Shown here piece by piece: positions 19,528 to 32,300 of a stretch of DNA of 64,000 nucleotides. Origin of the DNA: Heloderma charlesbogerti. Its lineage: Eukaryota; Chordata; Lepidosauria; Squamata; Helodermatidae. Each line of letters begins with the position of its first letter. Position 1 is the first letter of the stretch. The notes beneath the pieces were generated by a model that was not told where the DNA came from, did no database searches, and saw only the letters and a program-made list of their open reading frames with translations. The stretch covers positions 434,001 through 498,000 of the forward strand of contig JANEZZ010003063.1 in NCBI GenBank assembly GCA_026122225.1, read 5' to 3'. A program made the translations under genes and the position numbers.

Positions 19528-22500
19528 CTGTAACAGATGGAAGCAGAAGGTGCTGCTGAGGTATTTCATGGGGAGGAGGGTTAGGCAGTGTAGGCCTGTG
19601 GCTCCAATGTCAGTGGGGCAGTAAATCTGCTCCGGGTTTCAGTCAGCACCAGTCAGAACTCTAAGGGACCTATCCGAGGTGCTTTGCAAAGACCTCTCAT
19701 TCAATAGCCTCTGCTTTGTGGCAGCCTTCCCCCACCTAGTGTCCTCCAGATGTGTTGGACTACAATTCCCATTGTCCCCAGCTGGCACGTCACTGGGGAA
19801 GGCTGCTTTCCATTCACAGGACCATAGAGGTGGAAGGGGCCATCTTTCTGGTCATCCAGTCTACATTCCTCCTCGCTGCAAGGAATCAAGATCTGCAGCA
19901 ATGCTTCTCAATTTTTTCCCCTGAGGCCCACTTGAAAATTACTGGGGGTCACAACAGACCACTTACGAATTTTATTTTTCAAAGCACATACATACTTAAT
20001 TCATATTTGAAAAACATTTCCACCTTCTCTACTCCCTCAGGGCTGGCATCATCATCAAAACTAGCACCATATAAAGAAAATCATGAGCCGGGCTGCTGAT
20101 AAAGACTCCTTTAACAGGTAATTCTTAGGACAAAAGTTATAGATTACACCATCACCATGTTATGGTACCTGCAGTGGTCCACAGACCACAGTTTGAGGAC
20201 CTCTGAACTAGCACATCCCCAACAAATGGCTGTCCAGCCATTCCTACCTGCTGAAAACGGCATGTCAGCTCCATTCTTCTTGAAGTCTCCTTTTTCGTCT
20301 AGGAAATGTTCCGGGTCAAACTGATACGGATTTTTATATTGCTTGGGGTCATGCATTGCAGAACTCAGGACGGGGTAAACAGTGGCACCCTATTAGAAGA
20401 AGCAGGGAAGGTCTTAGCACAAGAGCTGACCAGTGACAATTAAGAGTTATTTATCTGTGGGGGGCACATTTAGAATTTTGACAGAGTGAACTCTCACAAA
20501 TGGCTGTCATGGGTGGCTTGCCCATTCACAAAATGGCTGCCATGGCGGACATGCCCATTCACAAAACACTCATCTCCCAGAAGACAAACTGGTAAGACTA
20601 AAAGAAAAGTAACATGGCCAAGAACCTATGTCCAAGGCAGAGGTGATGTCTGAGCCCCAAAACACACAAAAAACACTCTTTTGAACCCAAATAAAGATGG
20701 AGGGCAGTGCTTCACTTTGCAGCATGATGACCTCCCAGTAAAAAAAATAAAATAAAAAATCTTAAGAAATAAAATAAGAATCAGGAGGGGCAGCACGGAG
20801 CCTGGTGGGTGCCAAGAGAGGTCTCTGTGGGCACATTGGACCCCAACCTGAAGCTGTTTCTTGCAGGTACCTTGGGGATGGTAAAGCCTTCAAATTCCAT
20901 GTCCTGTTTCACTGTACGGATGAATCCTAAGGGGATGAGATCAAGAAGTCGCTGCGCTTCATGGAGGACGGCTTCTGTGTAGGGCATCTCAAGTCGGTCC
21001 TTCATGGCAGGAGGATGCGCGTGCCCTATCACGCGGTCTATTTCCTCATGGATCTTTGCTGGAAGTGGATCCCAAGACAGGGCATTTAGTGCATTCAACA
21101 GATCAAGAAAAAGAAGGCTGATTTTGGTGGCCTCCTCGCTTTTTTTTTTTTTTGTTAAACGTAGAACCTAGAACATTCTACATTAGTTGACTTTCCTGGA
21201 AGATCTTGGCCAAATTACACATGATGCTTAAACATGATTGCAGTTATCAGGACTGCACAGCACAGGGAGGGTTTAACCCTTTCTTTCCCAGATGTGATCC
21301 TGATGAAAGTCATAGGTTGTTGAATTCTGGGTTGTTGTAATTGAGTGTGAATATAGCCATGTTAACAAACCATTTTTTTTAACCATGAACAACCCAGAAA
21401 GAGAGCCCATTGTTTGCTGTTGGGTTATGAACTCTGGGCTGTTTAAACCATGGGTTGTCATTAAACCAGAACCATGGGTTGTTCATGATTAAATAAGCCA
21501 TGGGTTATGTGTGTGAACTAGGCCTATACCTGCCCATGTAAGTTTTAGACATCAGTGGATGGCACTTCGGGTTTGGATGCTGAAGGTCCTGGTTCCGATC
21601 CACAATTAGACATGAACAACCTTGGCAAGCTAGCATTGCCCGTCTTATGGAGTAGTTTTTGGAATAAAATGATATATGGGCATATCGTATGTCACCCCGG
21701 GGCTGTTTGCATAAGGCAGGGAAGGAAAGAAGCTACATTAACAACCTATCAGAACATGGTCAGCCAGAATTTTACAAAGGATGGAACAGCTTCCCAAGAG
21801 AAATGATTCAATGTCTAAAGCGCCCTCCCATAAAAGAGACGCGATCTGATCAAACAAAGGGCAAAACACTATTCACGCAATGTTTTGTAAACCTTCCACT
21901 GAGGGATGTTCAAGCAGGATCATAAGGATGTATCTGAGGCTGGTGCCGGTCGTTTCTGTCCCAGCCAGGAATAGGTCGTAAACTGTCATCACCAAATTCT
22001 CTCGAGTAAATACAGTCTTGGGGTTGTGCTTCTCCTGGGAATGGGCAGAAGACTGTTAAAATCATGCACTGCCACACTGGGGAATCAATCAGCAGCACTT
22101 TCAGATGGCATCCCAAGGTACCAAGGCATCCTTTTCCAGTGCTCAGCAGGCTACCAGTGGCTACTAGTCCTGATGGCACTATGGGACCTCCAGTGCGAGA
22201 GGCAGAGTGCCTATGTACACCAGTCACTGGGGAACATGGGCAGCAGGAGGGTGCTGTGGCACTCATGTCCTGCCTGTGGGTTTGCCCCAGGCAGCTGGTT
22301 GGCCACTGTGTGAACAGAATGCTGGATTAGATGGACCCTTGGTCTGATCCAGCAGAACGCTTAAGTTTTTAAGGAAAAGCTCTTATCTCTGACCAGCTGC
22401 TGATCAGAGATAAGAGCTTTTCCCTGCTGGGAGATAGGACCTGGGGAAGAAGCTGGCAGGAGGATCTGCTGGGCTGTGGGGAAAAGTGGGTGGGGTGCTG

Positions 22501-23361
22501 CTGGCTTCATGAACAATCTTGGCAAGCTAGCACTGTCTTCAGAGTAAAATGAGATACAGGCCTATTGTAACTCATCTTGGGGCTGTTGCTTAAGGCTGTG
22601 AGGGACAGAAGCAAAATAAATAAGCTATTGAAACATGCTTAGTCAGAATTTCACAAAGCATGGAACAGCTGCCCAAGGAAAATGATTTAATGGCTAAAGC
22701 ACTCTCCCATAAAAGAAATACAATCTGTTCAAACAAAGGACAAGACACAGTCCATTCCAGTGACTTCATGGGCCACACCATGGCATGTGCACCCTTGTCC
22801 TAAATCTTTGTTCCAGCACAGGGACCAAACCTTCCTTCCTCCCACCTCTCCATCTAGGGATGAAGACAGCTGTTTTCAGAGTTAAAAGATGCAATCCTAT
22901 GCATGTTTAGACAGAAAAAGTCCTACAACACCCAGCACTGCTGGGGTATTCTGGGTGTTTTAGGATTTTTTTCCCCATCTAAACATGCATAAGACTGTGC
23001 CCTAAGGGTAGTAGAGGTGGATACATTTGCTGCCCTGAAAATAAATAGAGCCAAGACAGACAGACATCCCACAGAGGCCCAGCATGCTGTGAGCACTCCT
23101 CTTGTTGGGGATGGAGAATGAAGAGCTCTCAGGTGTCTTCTCTTGCTCTGTTCTCCCTCCATGTCTCACCTGCTCCATTTTAAGGAGGAAGGAGTCTGTG
23201 AAGTCCTGAGGAACGCTAGTGAGATTCAGTATTCTCTCATGATCTTTCACCTTCTGGGCTATGAAGGCCTGGATATCATCTAGGTTTTTGAAGAATCTTT
23301 GGTGAGGGCCAGGCAAATAGTCCATGATCCTGGGGAAGAAGTTGTAGAGCTGAGAGAGAGA

Positions 23362-23399
<38 letters not shown>

Positions 23400-26300
23400 C
23401 AGGGCAGGTCCTTGTAAATGTAGCGGTAAATGCTTTGGTGAGGTTGAATCTCTTCAGTGAATTAAATCCAATTGCACCATGAGAAACTAACATATTGCAT
23501 AGCCATTCATTGTCATAACCAACCAACCAACCAACCAACCAACCAACCAACCAACCCATCCATCCATCCATCCATCCATCCCTCCCTCCCTCCCTCCCTC
23601 CCTCCCTCCCTCCCTCCCTCCAATTGTTGTTGTTGTTGCTGCTGTTGCTGCTGTGTTGTTGTGGTTGTTGTTTGTCTCCTGAGTTCACTGACTGTTAGGA
23701 ACTGCTATGGGGCTTTAGAAGACCAGTTTCCTTTGGAACGGGACTCATGGATGGCCTTTTGCTGAACCAGATAGTAGTGATGGATCAAGCAGGCACATGG
23801 GCAGGCTAGACAACCCCAAAGAGGCATTTGCCCAGCAGTCTTAAGATCCTTACAAGCAGCTTCTCTTAGCCAGAAATCTATTAGCCAAATCCCACAGCCT
23901 GCCACCTCCAAAAGTGACATTTATCAGGTGGCTGGCCACTATGTGCTGGATCAGATGTACCCTTGGTCTGATCCAGCATGGCTTTTCTTATGTGTTTATG
24001 TTCTTATGATCTTCCTCTGGCCAAATTCAGACTGTACAAACTGACCCCTGCTTAGCCTTCCACCAACATCCTGGCAGAAGGATGTTGAGAAGGCCTCTGG
24101 CAGGACCTATCTGTGTGGACATCTCTGGATTGTCACAGTCCAGGAATTCATCCAGGCCTCTTGGCCAAGCTCCTGTTAGTCATTAAAACCATAATGCCAG
24201 GCGTAGGGAAAACGGTTGTTCTGCATACTGTGAGGCAACGGGAGATACTGGGAACCATTTTAGGCCTGAGGGCTGAATTAGCTCTGAGCTCTGATACAGT
24301 GATGGCCACCAATTTGGATGGCTTTAAAAGGGGGTTGGACAAATTCCTGAAGACTATCGATGGCTACTAGTCTTGATGGCTATGTGCTGCCTCCAGTACC
24401 AGAGGCAGTGAGCCTATGTACACCAGTTGCTGGGGAACATGGGTGGGAGGGTGCTGTGGCGCTCATGCCCTGCTTGTGGGTTCCTGGTCGACAGCTGGCT
24501 GGCCACTGTGTGAACAGAATGCTGGACTAGAGGGACCTTGGTCTGATCCAGCAGGGCTCTGCTTATGTCCTTATGCAGATTAACTATGGGGAGGCGGCAG
24601 GAGACAGGGCTGGACCTAGGTGACTTTAGACTCTGGACTTAATAGCCAGATTTAGATGGCCAGGTACATTACCACGGCTGTGAAGCACATAACCAGCATT
24701 TCTCTTTCCCTCCCCTACAACTGCCATTCCAAGCTTTACAGCTGCTTCTACAGTCATGAGAGAAAACAAATAAACAAACAACCCTTAGGAAAAGGGCTAA
24801 AACAAACAAACAAACAAACAACAAACAAAAGAAAACAAATAAACAACCCTTATGGAAAGGGTTGAAACAAACAACAAACAAAATAAAACAAATAAACAAT
24901 CAACCCTTAGGAAAAGACCCTTAAGAAAGAAACAACCCTTACGAAAACATGTGCCGTTTTAAGCTCACTTAAACTATAGCACTGCGATGACTATAGGAAT
25001 AAAATGGAGTTTGCTTCTGCAGCCCTGACATTAAACACATTTACTTGGGAATAAGCACCATTTTGTTGCAGAAAAGGGATAATATTCCCTTGTCCCAGAG
25101 TTGTCCCAGAGAGGAAGGCCAGGACCTCTTCTCGATCATCCCAAAGTGCAGGACATGGAATCATGGGCTCAAGTTACAGGAAGCCAGATTCTGGCTGAAC
25201 ATCAGGAGAAACGTCCTGACTGTTAGAGCAATACGACAATGGAACCTATTACCCAGGGAGGCGGTGGGCTCTCCCACACTGGAGGCGTTCACGACGAGGC
25301 TGGACAACCACGTGTCAGGGATGCTCTGACTTGGATTCCTGCACTGAGCAGGGGGTTGGACTCGATGGCCTTGTAGGCCCCTTCCAACCCTACTATTCTA
25401 TGATTCTATATAAAACAATAAAATGAGCATCTGTAAACATGGACATGCCTGCTTGGCCACCCCCTGACTATAAAATGGTCTTTCAGAAGGAGGAGGACGA
25501 GGGGAGGGGAGAAGCACCCGGACTGCTCAGCCCAGCCCCGGTGTTGATGCTGGGCTTGTTTGTCACTACCCCATCACCAGCCGCTTTGGGCAGTCCTTTG
25601 GGGTCCTCCTGGGCCATGGGTCCTAGGCCTAGGGCCAAAGGACCTAGCTGCGCCACTTGGGGACATCTTCCCTGTGCAGTGCTGAGAGAGGCTTGCTTTC
25701 TCAGCACTGGGCAGGGAAAAAGACTCGTCTTCAATGTGCTACTTAGGGCTTATCAGTGATAAGCCCTAAGCCAGCGTTCTTCACTGCAAGACCCAAGGGC
25801 CACTGGCAGCTCTCCGTCACCACAGGAGCAGCTCTCTCTCTCATTCACTCTCTTGTTCTCTTTTTGCAGCAGCTGCTCACTCTCGGCAGGGGGTTTCTAG
25901 GCTCGCTTTGTTGCTTGCTTTAGCAGTGGACTGGCTGTGTGATCTGGGCTACTGGTGGGGGCCTCGGGGGTGGGGAGTCAGGGGAACTGCTGCTTTTCAG
26001 CTGTAAGGAGAGAAGCCCGGGAGGTAAAGAGCAACGTGATGGGCTAGCTGCAGTGCTGCACTGCACAGGTTCCGAGGTGGCCTTGGTGGTGGTGCCTGGA
26101 GCCAAAGTGGCTGCTGCTTGAAAAAAAGTGAAGATGGCTGCCCTAAGCCCTTTCTCCTCTCTTGGTGCATGGCAGAGGAAAGGGGCAGGGCCTAGGAGAG
26201 GGGGTGGGGCTCGGGGAAGACATTTGGCAGGCCAGATGGAGAACTCCTGCAGGCTGCATTCGGTGTCACTGTTCCTACCCAAGCCACCACTCCGCTGAAA

Positions 26301-29300
26301 GCCTACCGCTGTGCCTCTCAGCACATGGCCATGTTGGTGTCTGCTTTCCAGAGCCCTCCTCACCTGCCCCATGGTGGAGCTCTCGAGCTGGAAGCTCTCG
26401 CTGAGCAGGCGGAGGATGCGGACGTACTCCTGGTCGTGGTAGTCAAACCGCTCTCCGAGCAGGATGTGGCTGATCACATTGCTAGCTGCGCCGCTGAACA
26501 GGGTGGCTGGGTTGAAGGGCTGGCCTGGCCAGGGAGAGGGAATCAGTGGGCCTGCGTCAAAGGCTAGCGAGTCATCAGCCGAGGGGCCAAAGTCTGTCCA
26601 TCTGGGTTGGGGTTGGATGAACCTGCCCATTTTGGTTTCTCTCAGCTTCCCCTTTTTCCACTCTTAAATTCAGTTTGCCTTGAATGTGGATTTTTTTTTA
26701 AAGTTTGCATGAAAGTAGTTTTTGTGCACATTTTTCCTAATACATGCACTTTTTGGCTTAATGTGCACATTTTCTGCAAGCAAATTTCCAAATACAATAC
26801 ACTTTTAACATTATTTTCCCTAATATACATAATATATACAGATTTTTTGATTGGAGAACTCCACTGCAAAATTTGGAGATGTGTGAATTTTGCAGGACAG
26901 CTGAGTTTTGGTCTTATAGGGGCTTGAAAGTGCAAAATTAGGTAAATTTGCATTAAAATCCGAACTGAATGCACTCCACCCCTGGTCCCCGTCACTAATC
27001 CAGATAGATCCCCAGCTAGCTGGTGTAGCAAGAGTGCACTTTAATCCAGAAGGTCTTTAGTTCAGTTTTTGGCTGAGCATCACAGTGGCCTTAGTCATGC
27101 TGTTGCTAACCTCGGACCTCCCTCCGCAGAATATGGGTCACTGTAGCCTCTGGCCAACATTTTAGCTGGTAAATGTGAACACACACAACCACCCTCGGTT
27201 CTCCCCCAAATCCAGGCTATCTAATCCATAGGCCATGGAGAATTTTTCTCCATCACCCATTTCCGGCACCTGCTCTTTCTGTCACTCACTTTCCCCCGTC
27301 TCCTGCCTTTTATTTCTCCCACGCATACTGCAGAACAGCTTGGTGCTATGATTGTTTACTCAGAAGTAAGCTCCGTGGGGTTTGGTTGAGCTTCCTCCCA
27401 TGTTTTCCTATAAGAATAAGAATGGGAGATGGGAGAGAAACCGAGGGGGGGGAGCCCCCTCCAGACTTTGCAAGGGTCTGAGGGGGCTGTCCTGCAAGCA
27501 CATTACCATGAAGAAAAAAATGAGTTCCTGCTTGACAATGTTATTTGCCTTATTTCTCTCTATCACTTATGCCTCATCCAAAAAGAGGAAATGTGTCCCC
27601 CAGAAAGAACATAGATTTGCATAAAATGTGCATATTTCTGATTTAGAACTATGATTACATTAAAATATTGGCTGGAAGCCAATTTAGGACCATAATTAAA
27701 TTAGGAATGCAATCCCTCTCACCATAGTGGGGAAGATTGTGACAACGTGACCTACCTGCCTGCCTGTTCAGCCTGTTTTCTGGGTGCCACCTTATGCTTC
27801 TCAATTTTGAAACCAGGCTTGGAAAGCCCTTCAAACAGAGAACACCTCCAAAGAGAATGTCCTCTGTAAAGTAGGACACCTGGCCACACTAGTAACTGTG
27901 TATTTGTGTAGGATGTCCTGATTGTGGGGTTTTCTGGAGCCAATCAGAAGCAGCATTGCCTACACAACATTCTAGATGAGCAACATTTGGCCCTCCAGAT
28001 GTTTGGGCCTACAACTTCCATCATCCCGTACCATTGGATTTAATGTCTAGGGCTGCAGGCAGTTGTAGTCCAAACCATCTGGAGGGCCACAAGTTGTCCA
28101 CCTCTGTTCTAGACAACGGGCTGTTGGCCTAGACTCTCACCTGCACAGATGTCATGGCTAGCTCAGCCTTTCTCAACCTGGTGTCTCCAGATGCGTTGGG
28201 CCATAACTCCCAGAAATCCCCAGCCACCTATCCCCAGGTTGGGTAAGGCTAGGCAACCTGGGCTAGGCAACCTGGTCCCCTCCAGATGTTTCGGTCTACA
28301 ATTTCCACAATTCCTTACCATTTGCCATGCTGGCTAGGCTTGATCTAGAGGACACCAGGAGGACATCTGGGGGACACCAGGTTGCCTAGCACTGGGTTAG
28401 ACTAATGTGCAGGGCCAGTTTCCAGTTTCCGCAGACTTTTTTCCTTCTTCTTCCCCAGGGTGGAAATGAGAGTTACCCATAGATATCAGTGGAGAAAACC
28501 AGGATGTTATTGTAGCTGTGACTGGGCAACAGGTATTCCTCCCCCATCACCAGTGTCAAACAAAAGATACTAGAAAAGATACAGTCGGTGTACTTGGTCT
28601 TTCTGACTTGGTTGACTATTTCATATGAATTTAAAAATACATTAATTAAAATTTCAAGGTATCCCCATGTACCCTTTGCAGCCCTCAGCTCCTTCACCAA
28701 ATACTCCGCCTCTTCCTGGATACGTTCCTCGATGCTTTTCTTCCCCATGCCAAAGTTCCTCAAAGTGGAGAGAGAGAAGCGACGGATCTGGACCCAATGT
28801 TCCCCACTGGACATGAAAATACCTGAAGGAGGCAACAGGAGCAAACACAATGGACGTGGAGCCAGAAAAGGGAGTGAACCTATTGCACGTGATTAATACA
28901 AGATCCATCCGCATGCATGAACTGTGGTTGTCCCATGGACAATAGCAGAGGGGACCCCAGGACTGGCTCAAGACATTTTGCTGCCTGAGGCGAAGGACAA
29001 AATGGTGCCCTCCTTGGCCTCAGGTATCAAAGGCAGTGTGCCTATGTACACCAGTTGCTGGGGAACATGGGCGGGAGGGTGATGTTGCATTCATGTCCTG
29101 CTTGTGCCAGTGGCTTCTGGTTGGCCACTGTGTGGACAGAATGCTGGACTGGAGGGATGAGCGAGAAGACTGGCTGTTCTGATGTTCCACTCCATTTGCA
29201 GAATCCAGCCAGACTGGTAGCTCAGCAGGGAGGATGGAACCTGAGGACAGCAGGCTCCCATCAAGAGCACAGGTTAGGTTGTATGGCACACAGAGATCTG

Positions 29301-32300
29301 CCTTCCAACACCTTGCCACTGCTCGCCCCCCCATCTGCTGCCTGAGGTGGTGGCATCCTTCTGCTTAACAGTAGGGCTGGCCATGGGGTAGCCTTTTCCA
29401 GCCATTCGGACCCTGTGATTGCACTGCCAGCTCTCCAGTGCCAGTGAATGCATGGCGTTTGCTGGCAGGAACACGATGGAGGGCATGTTTGAGGAAGGGC
29501 CATGGCTCAGCGGCAGAGCACCTGCCTTGCGTGCAGAAAGTCCCAGGTTCAATCCCAACCTCATCAGGTAGGGCTGGGAAAGGCCCCATCTGGGACCCTG
29601 GAGGGTCCTGAACAGTCACCATGGACACTTCCAGTGGAGGCTGGTGACGCCTATTTCAGTGAGATGGTGAATCTGCTCTGGGTTTCAGTCAGAACTAGTC
29701 AGAACTCTAAAGGAGCCATCCAAGGTGCCAAACCCATTTTGGGGATTAGATTCAGCGCTTTGGATACCTCCGTTAGAGTTCTGACTGAAACCCAGACGTG
29801 ATGTACTGCCCCACTGAAACAGGAGCCACCAGCCTCCACTGGACACTTCTAAGCTAGATGGACCAGGAGTCTGGATGTCGGCTGCCTAGATGGAGTACGC
29901 AGTCAGCTCATGCAGAAAGCTGGCTGTGTCTCAGGGCTCCCATCACCTCATGCATGCAGAGAGTAAACTATTCCTCTTTCCCAGAAGTTTAGCTACTTAG
30001 TTTGCCATAGAGTTTTATACTTTCATTTGTGTGAGTTGCTGCAGCCTTCATGCTTTGGGGTTGAGCTCCCTCCCCAGAGTATCTAGAACCTGGTGTCACC
30101 CAGAGCCGTTGAATTACAGCTCCCATCATCCCCAGTGGCTGTACTGGCTGGGAGACACTGGGAGTTGTAGTCCAACACATCTGGAGGGCATCAGGTTGGG
30201 GAAGGCTGTTCGGGAACTTCAGTCTCCAAATGGTGTGTGTGCATGTGAGAGTAATGATACATCTTGTCTCCTCATCCTCACAACAACCCTACGAGGTAGG
30301 CTAGGCTAGGAGTTAGTGACTGGCCCAAGGTCGCCCAGTGAACTTCATAGCTGAGCAAGGATTTGAAGCCAGAACTCCCTGATCCAAATCACAGACCAGC
30401 CTAGCCCAACTTGGTGCCCTCCAGATGTTTTGGATTTCAGCTCCCATCAGCCCTAGCCAGTGTGTCTCCAGGTCAGGAATGCTAGAACTACAGGTCCAAA
30501 ACAGCTAGGAGGAGCCAAGCTGGGGAAGGTGGCCCAAGGCCCTGTTCCAGTCTACCACCCTGGTACTCCTCCGGGCTAATGGTACTGGACAATACCGAGT
30601 CCTCTGCTGGTCTTATCTGCTGATGGGAAGCTGCCTCGGTTGAGGAACTCATCTCCACGGTCAACCAGAACCTTCTTCACTACATCATAACCGTAGAGGA
30701 CCACTGCCTGGTCTGAGCCAAAGTATACCGTGAACACTGGACCATATTTTTCGCTCATCTGTAAAGACACAACAGATAGCAGAAGGTTTGCAGAGGGAAG
30801 ACCTTTGTGTTTAACAACCATCAGTGACGAAATGCCAAATAATTTGACATCTCATCTAATTCGGTCCCGAGGTGCAAAGCAGAGAGTCCAGTTATGGGGC
30901 TTGAATTAGCCATGGGGGAATCTGTCAGTTTCATCCTACACCCCCTTCAAATGTTTTAAATCTCATGTTCTTTCTCTCCTGTATAGGGAGAACTTTGCGA
31001 ATTCTGGTAAATTATTATCACGAACAAATTGAAATGAAATCCTCACCCAACTTTTCTCTTGTACACTGCCTTGAGAGGGTTTCCCCTGAAAGGCGGCCTA
31101 GAACTCATTTTAGGGTCCAATCTTATGCATGTTTAGACAGGAAAAAAAACAGGATAGGGAAAGGAACAATGGGGTTAAACAGGCAGGAGTTGTAGTTCAA
31201 GCCAGGCATTAGGAAATGTTTCCTAACTGTTAGATCAGGTCCATCAGAGAAAGCCGTTGCCTGGAGAAGAGTTCCTCAATATTTGGGCTGGTGTAGCCAA
31301 CTGCAAGCCAAGCCTTGCATAACTATATTCCAGAAGGCAAGAGGAATCCAGGCCACAAATAAACCCCAACCAGCCACCTCTTTGGGCGTTGCGTATGTAA
31401 ACCCCGTCTGTCCTTCTGGGAGTACGTTTTAATTTGCTTGGGGGAGAACCAGTTCTGCAAGGGCTCCGGCACAAGCTTGGCTTGCAATTGGCTGCATCAG
31501 CACAACGTTTGCCACAGCTCCCTGGATCCTGGCTGCTCTGACCTCTTTGCTATGACAGCCTGATCCGACCTTTCCTAATGCCTGACTTGTTCTTCCGCCC
31601 TACTGCTCTTTGTCCTTTCCTCACAGGATCAAGGGAAGGCGCATCCTCACCAAAGCTAAAGGCAAAGGTCATCTGTTAGGGACCACTTAGGAATCTTCCC
31701 TTGCTTGTTCATGTGTGTTACCACTTTAAGGGCGCAATGCTATGCATGTTCAGACAAAAAAAGTCCTACAACTCCCAGCATTTCCTAGCCAGCATGGCTA
31801 GCTGGGGAAAGATAGAAGTTGTAGGACATTTTCTGTCCAATCACGCACAGGATTGTGCTGGCAGACAGACAGACATGCACCAGCGAAGTTCATTAGGTAC
31901 AGCTATTCCCTGTATGGAGAGGACCACGATGTAGCTGTTAATGAGGGGCCTGTCAGAAAAAAAAGAAGCTGGTAACCCTAATTCAGCACCAACATCCACA
32001 AGGATTCAAACTCAGACCTTTAAGAGTTAAACACTCAAAGCCCTCGGCCTGGATGGACAAATCTGTTCATTTTGGCTTCTGCCATATTTGATTTTTTTTA
32101 AAAGCTCTTTAGTCTAGGGATGTCAGAGAATTCTACCACGGATCTTGGTGAGGCCGAATGCCAGTGCATTCGGCCCCCCGAAATCTGTGGCGGAATGGCC
32201 TGCCCCCCCTGCCCCCCCACGGATCCCCCCCGGGACGAGACTTACCTGGGGCGGATGTTCCGGGCAGCGGTGGCTCCAGCAGCGGCAGCTTCTGCGGCTG

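Noticed and set aside
29497..29575. Functional tRNA gene
   Set aside because: Only A/B-box-like segments are present, no cloverleaf can be closed, and the body continues as a SINE.
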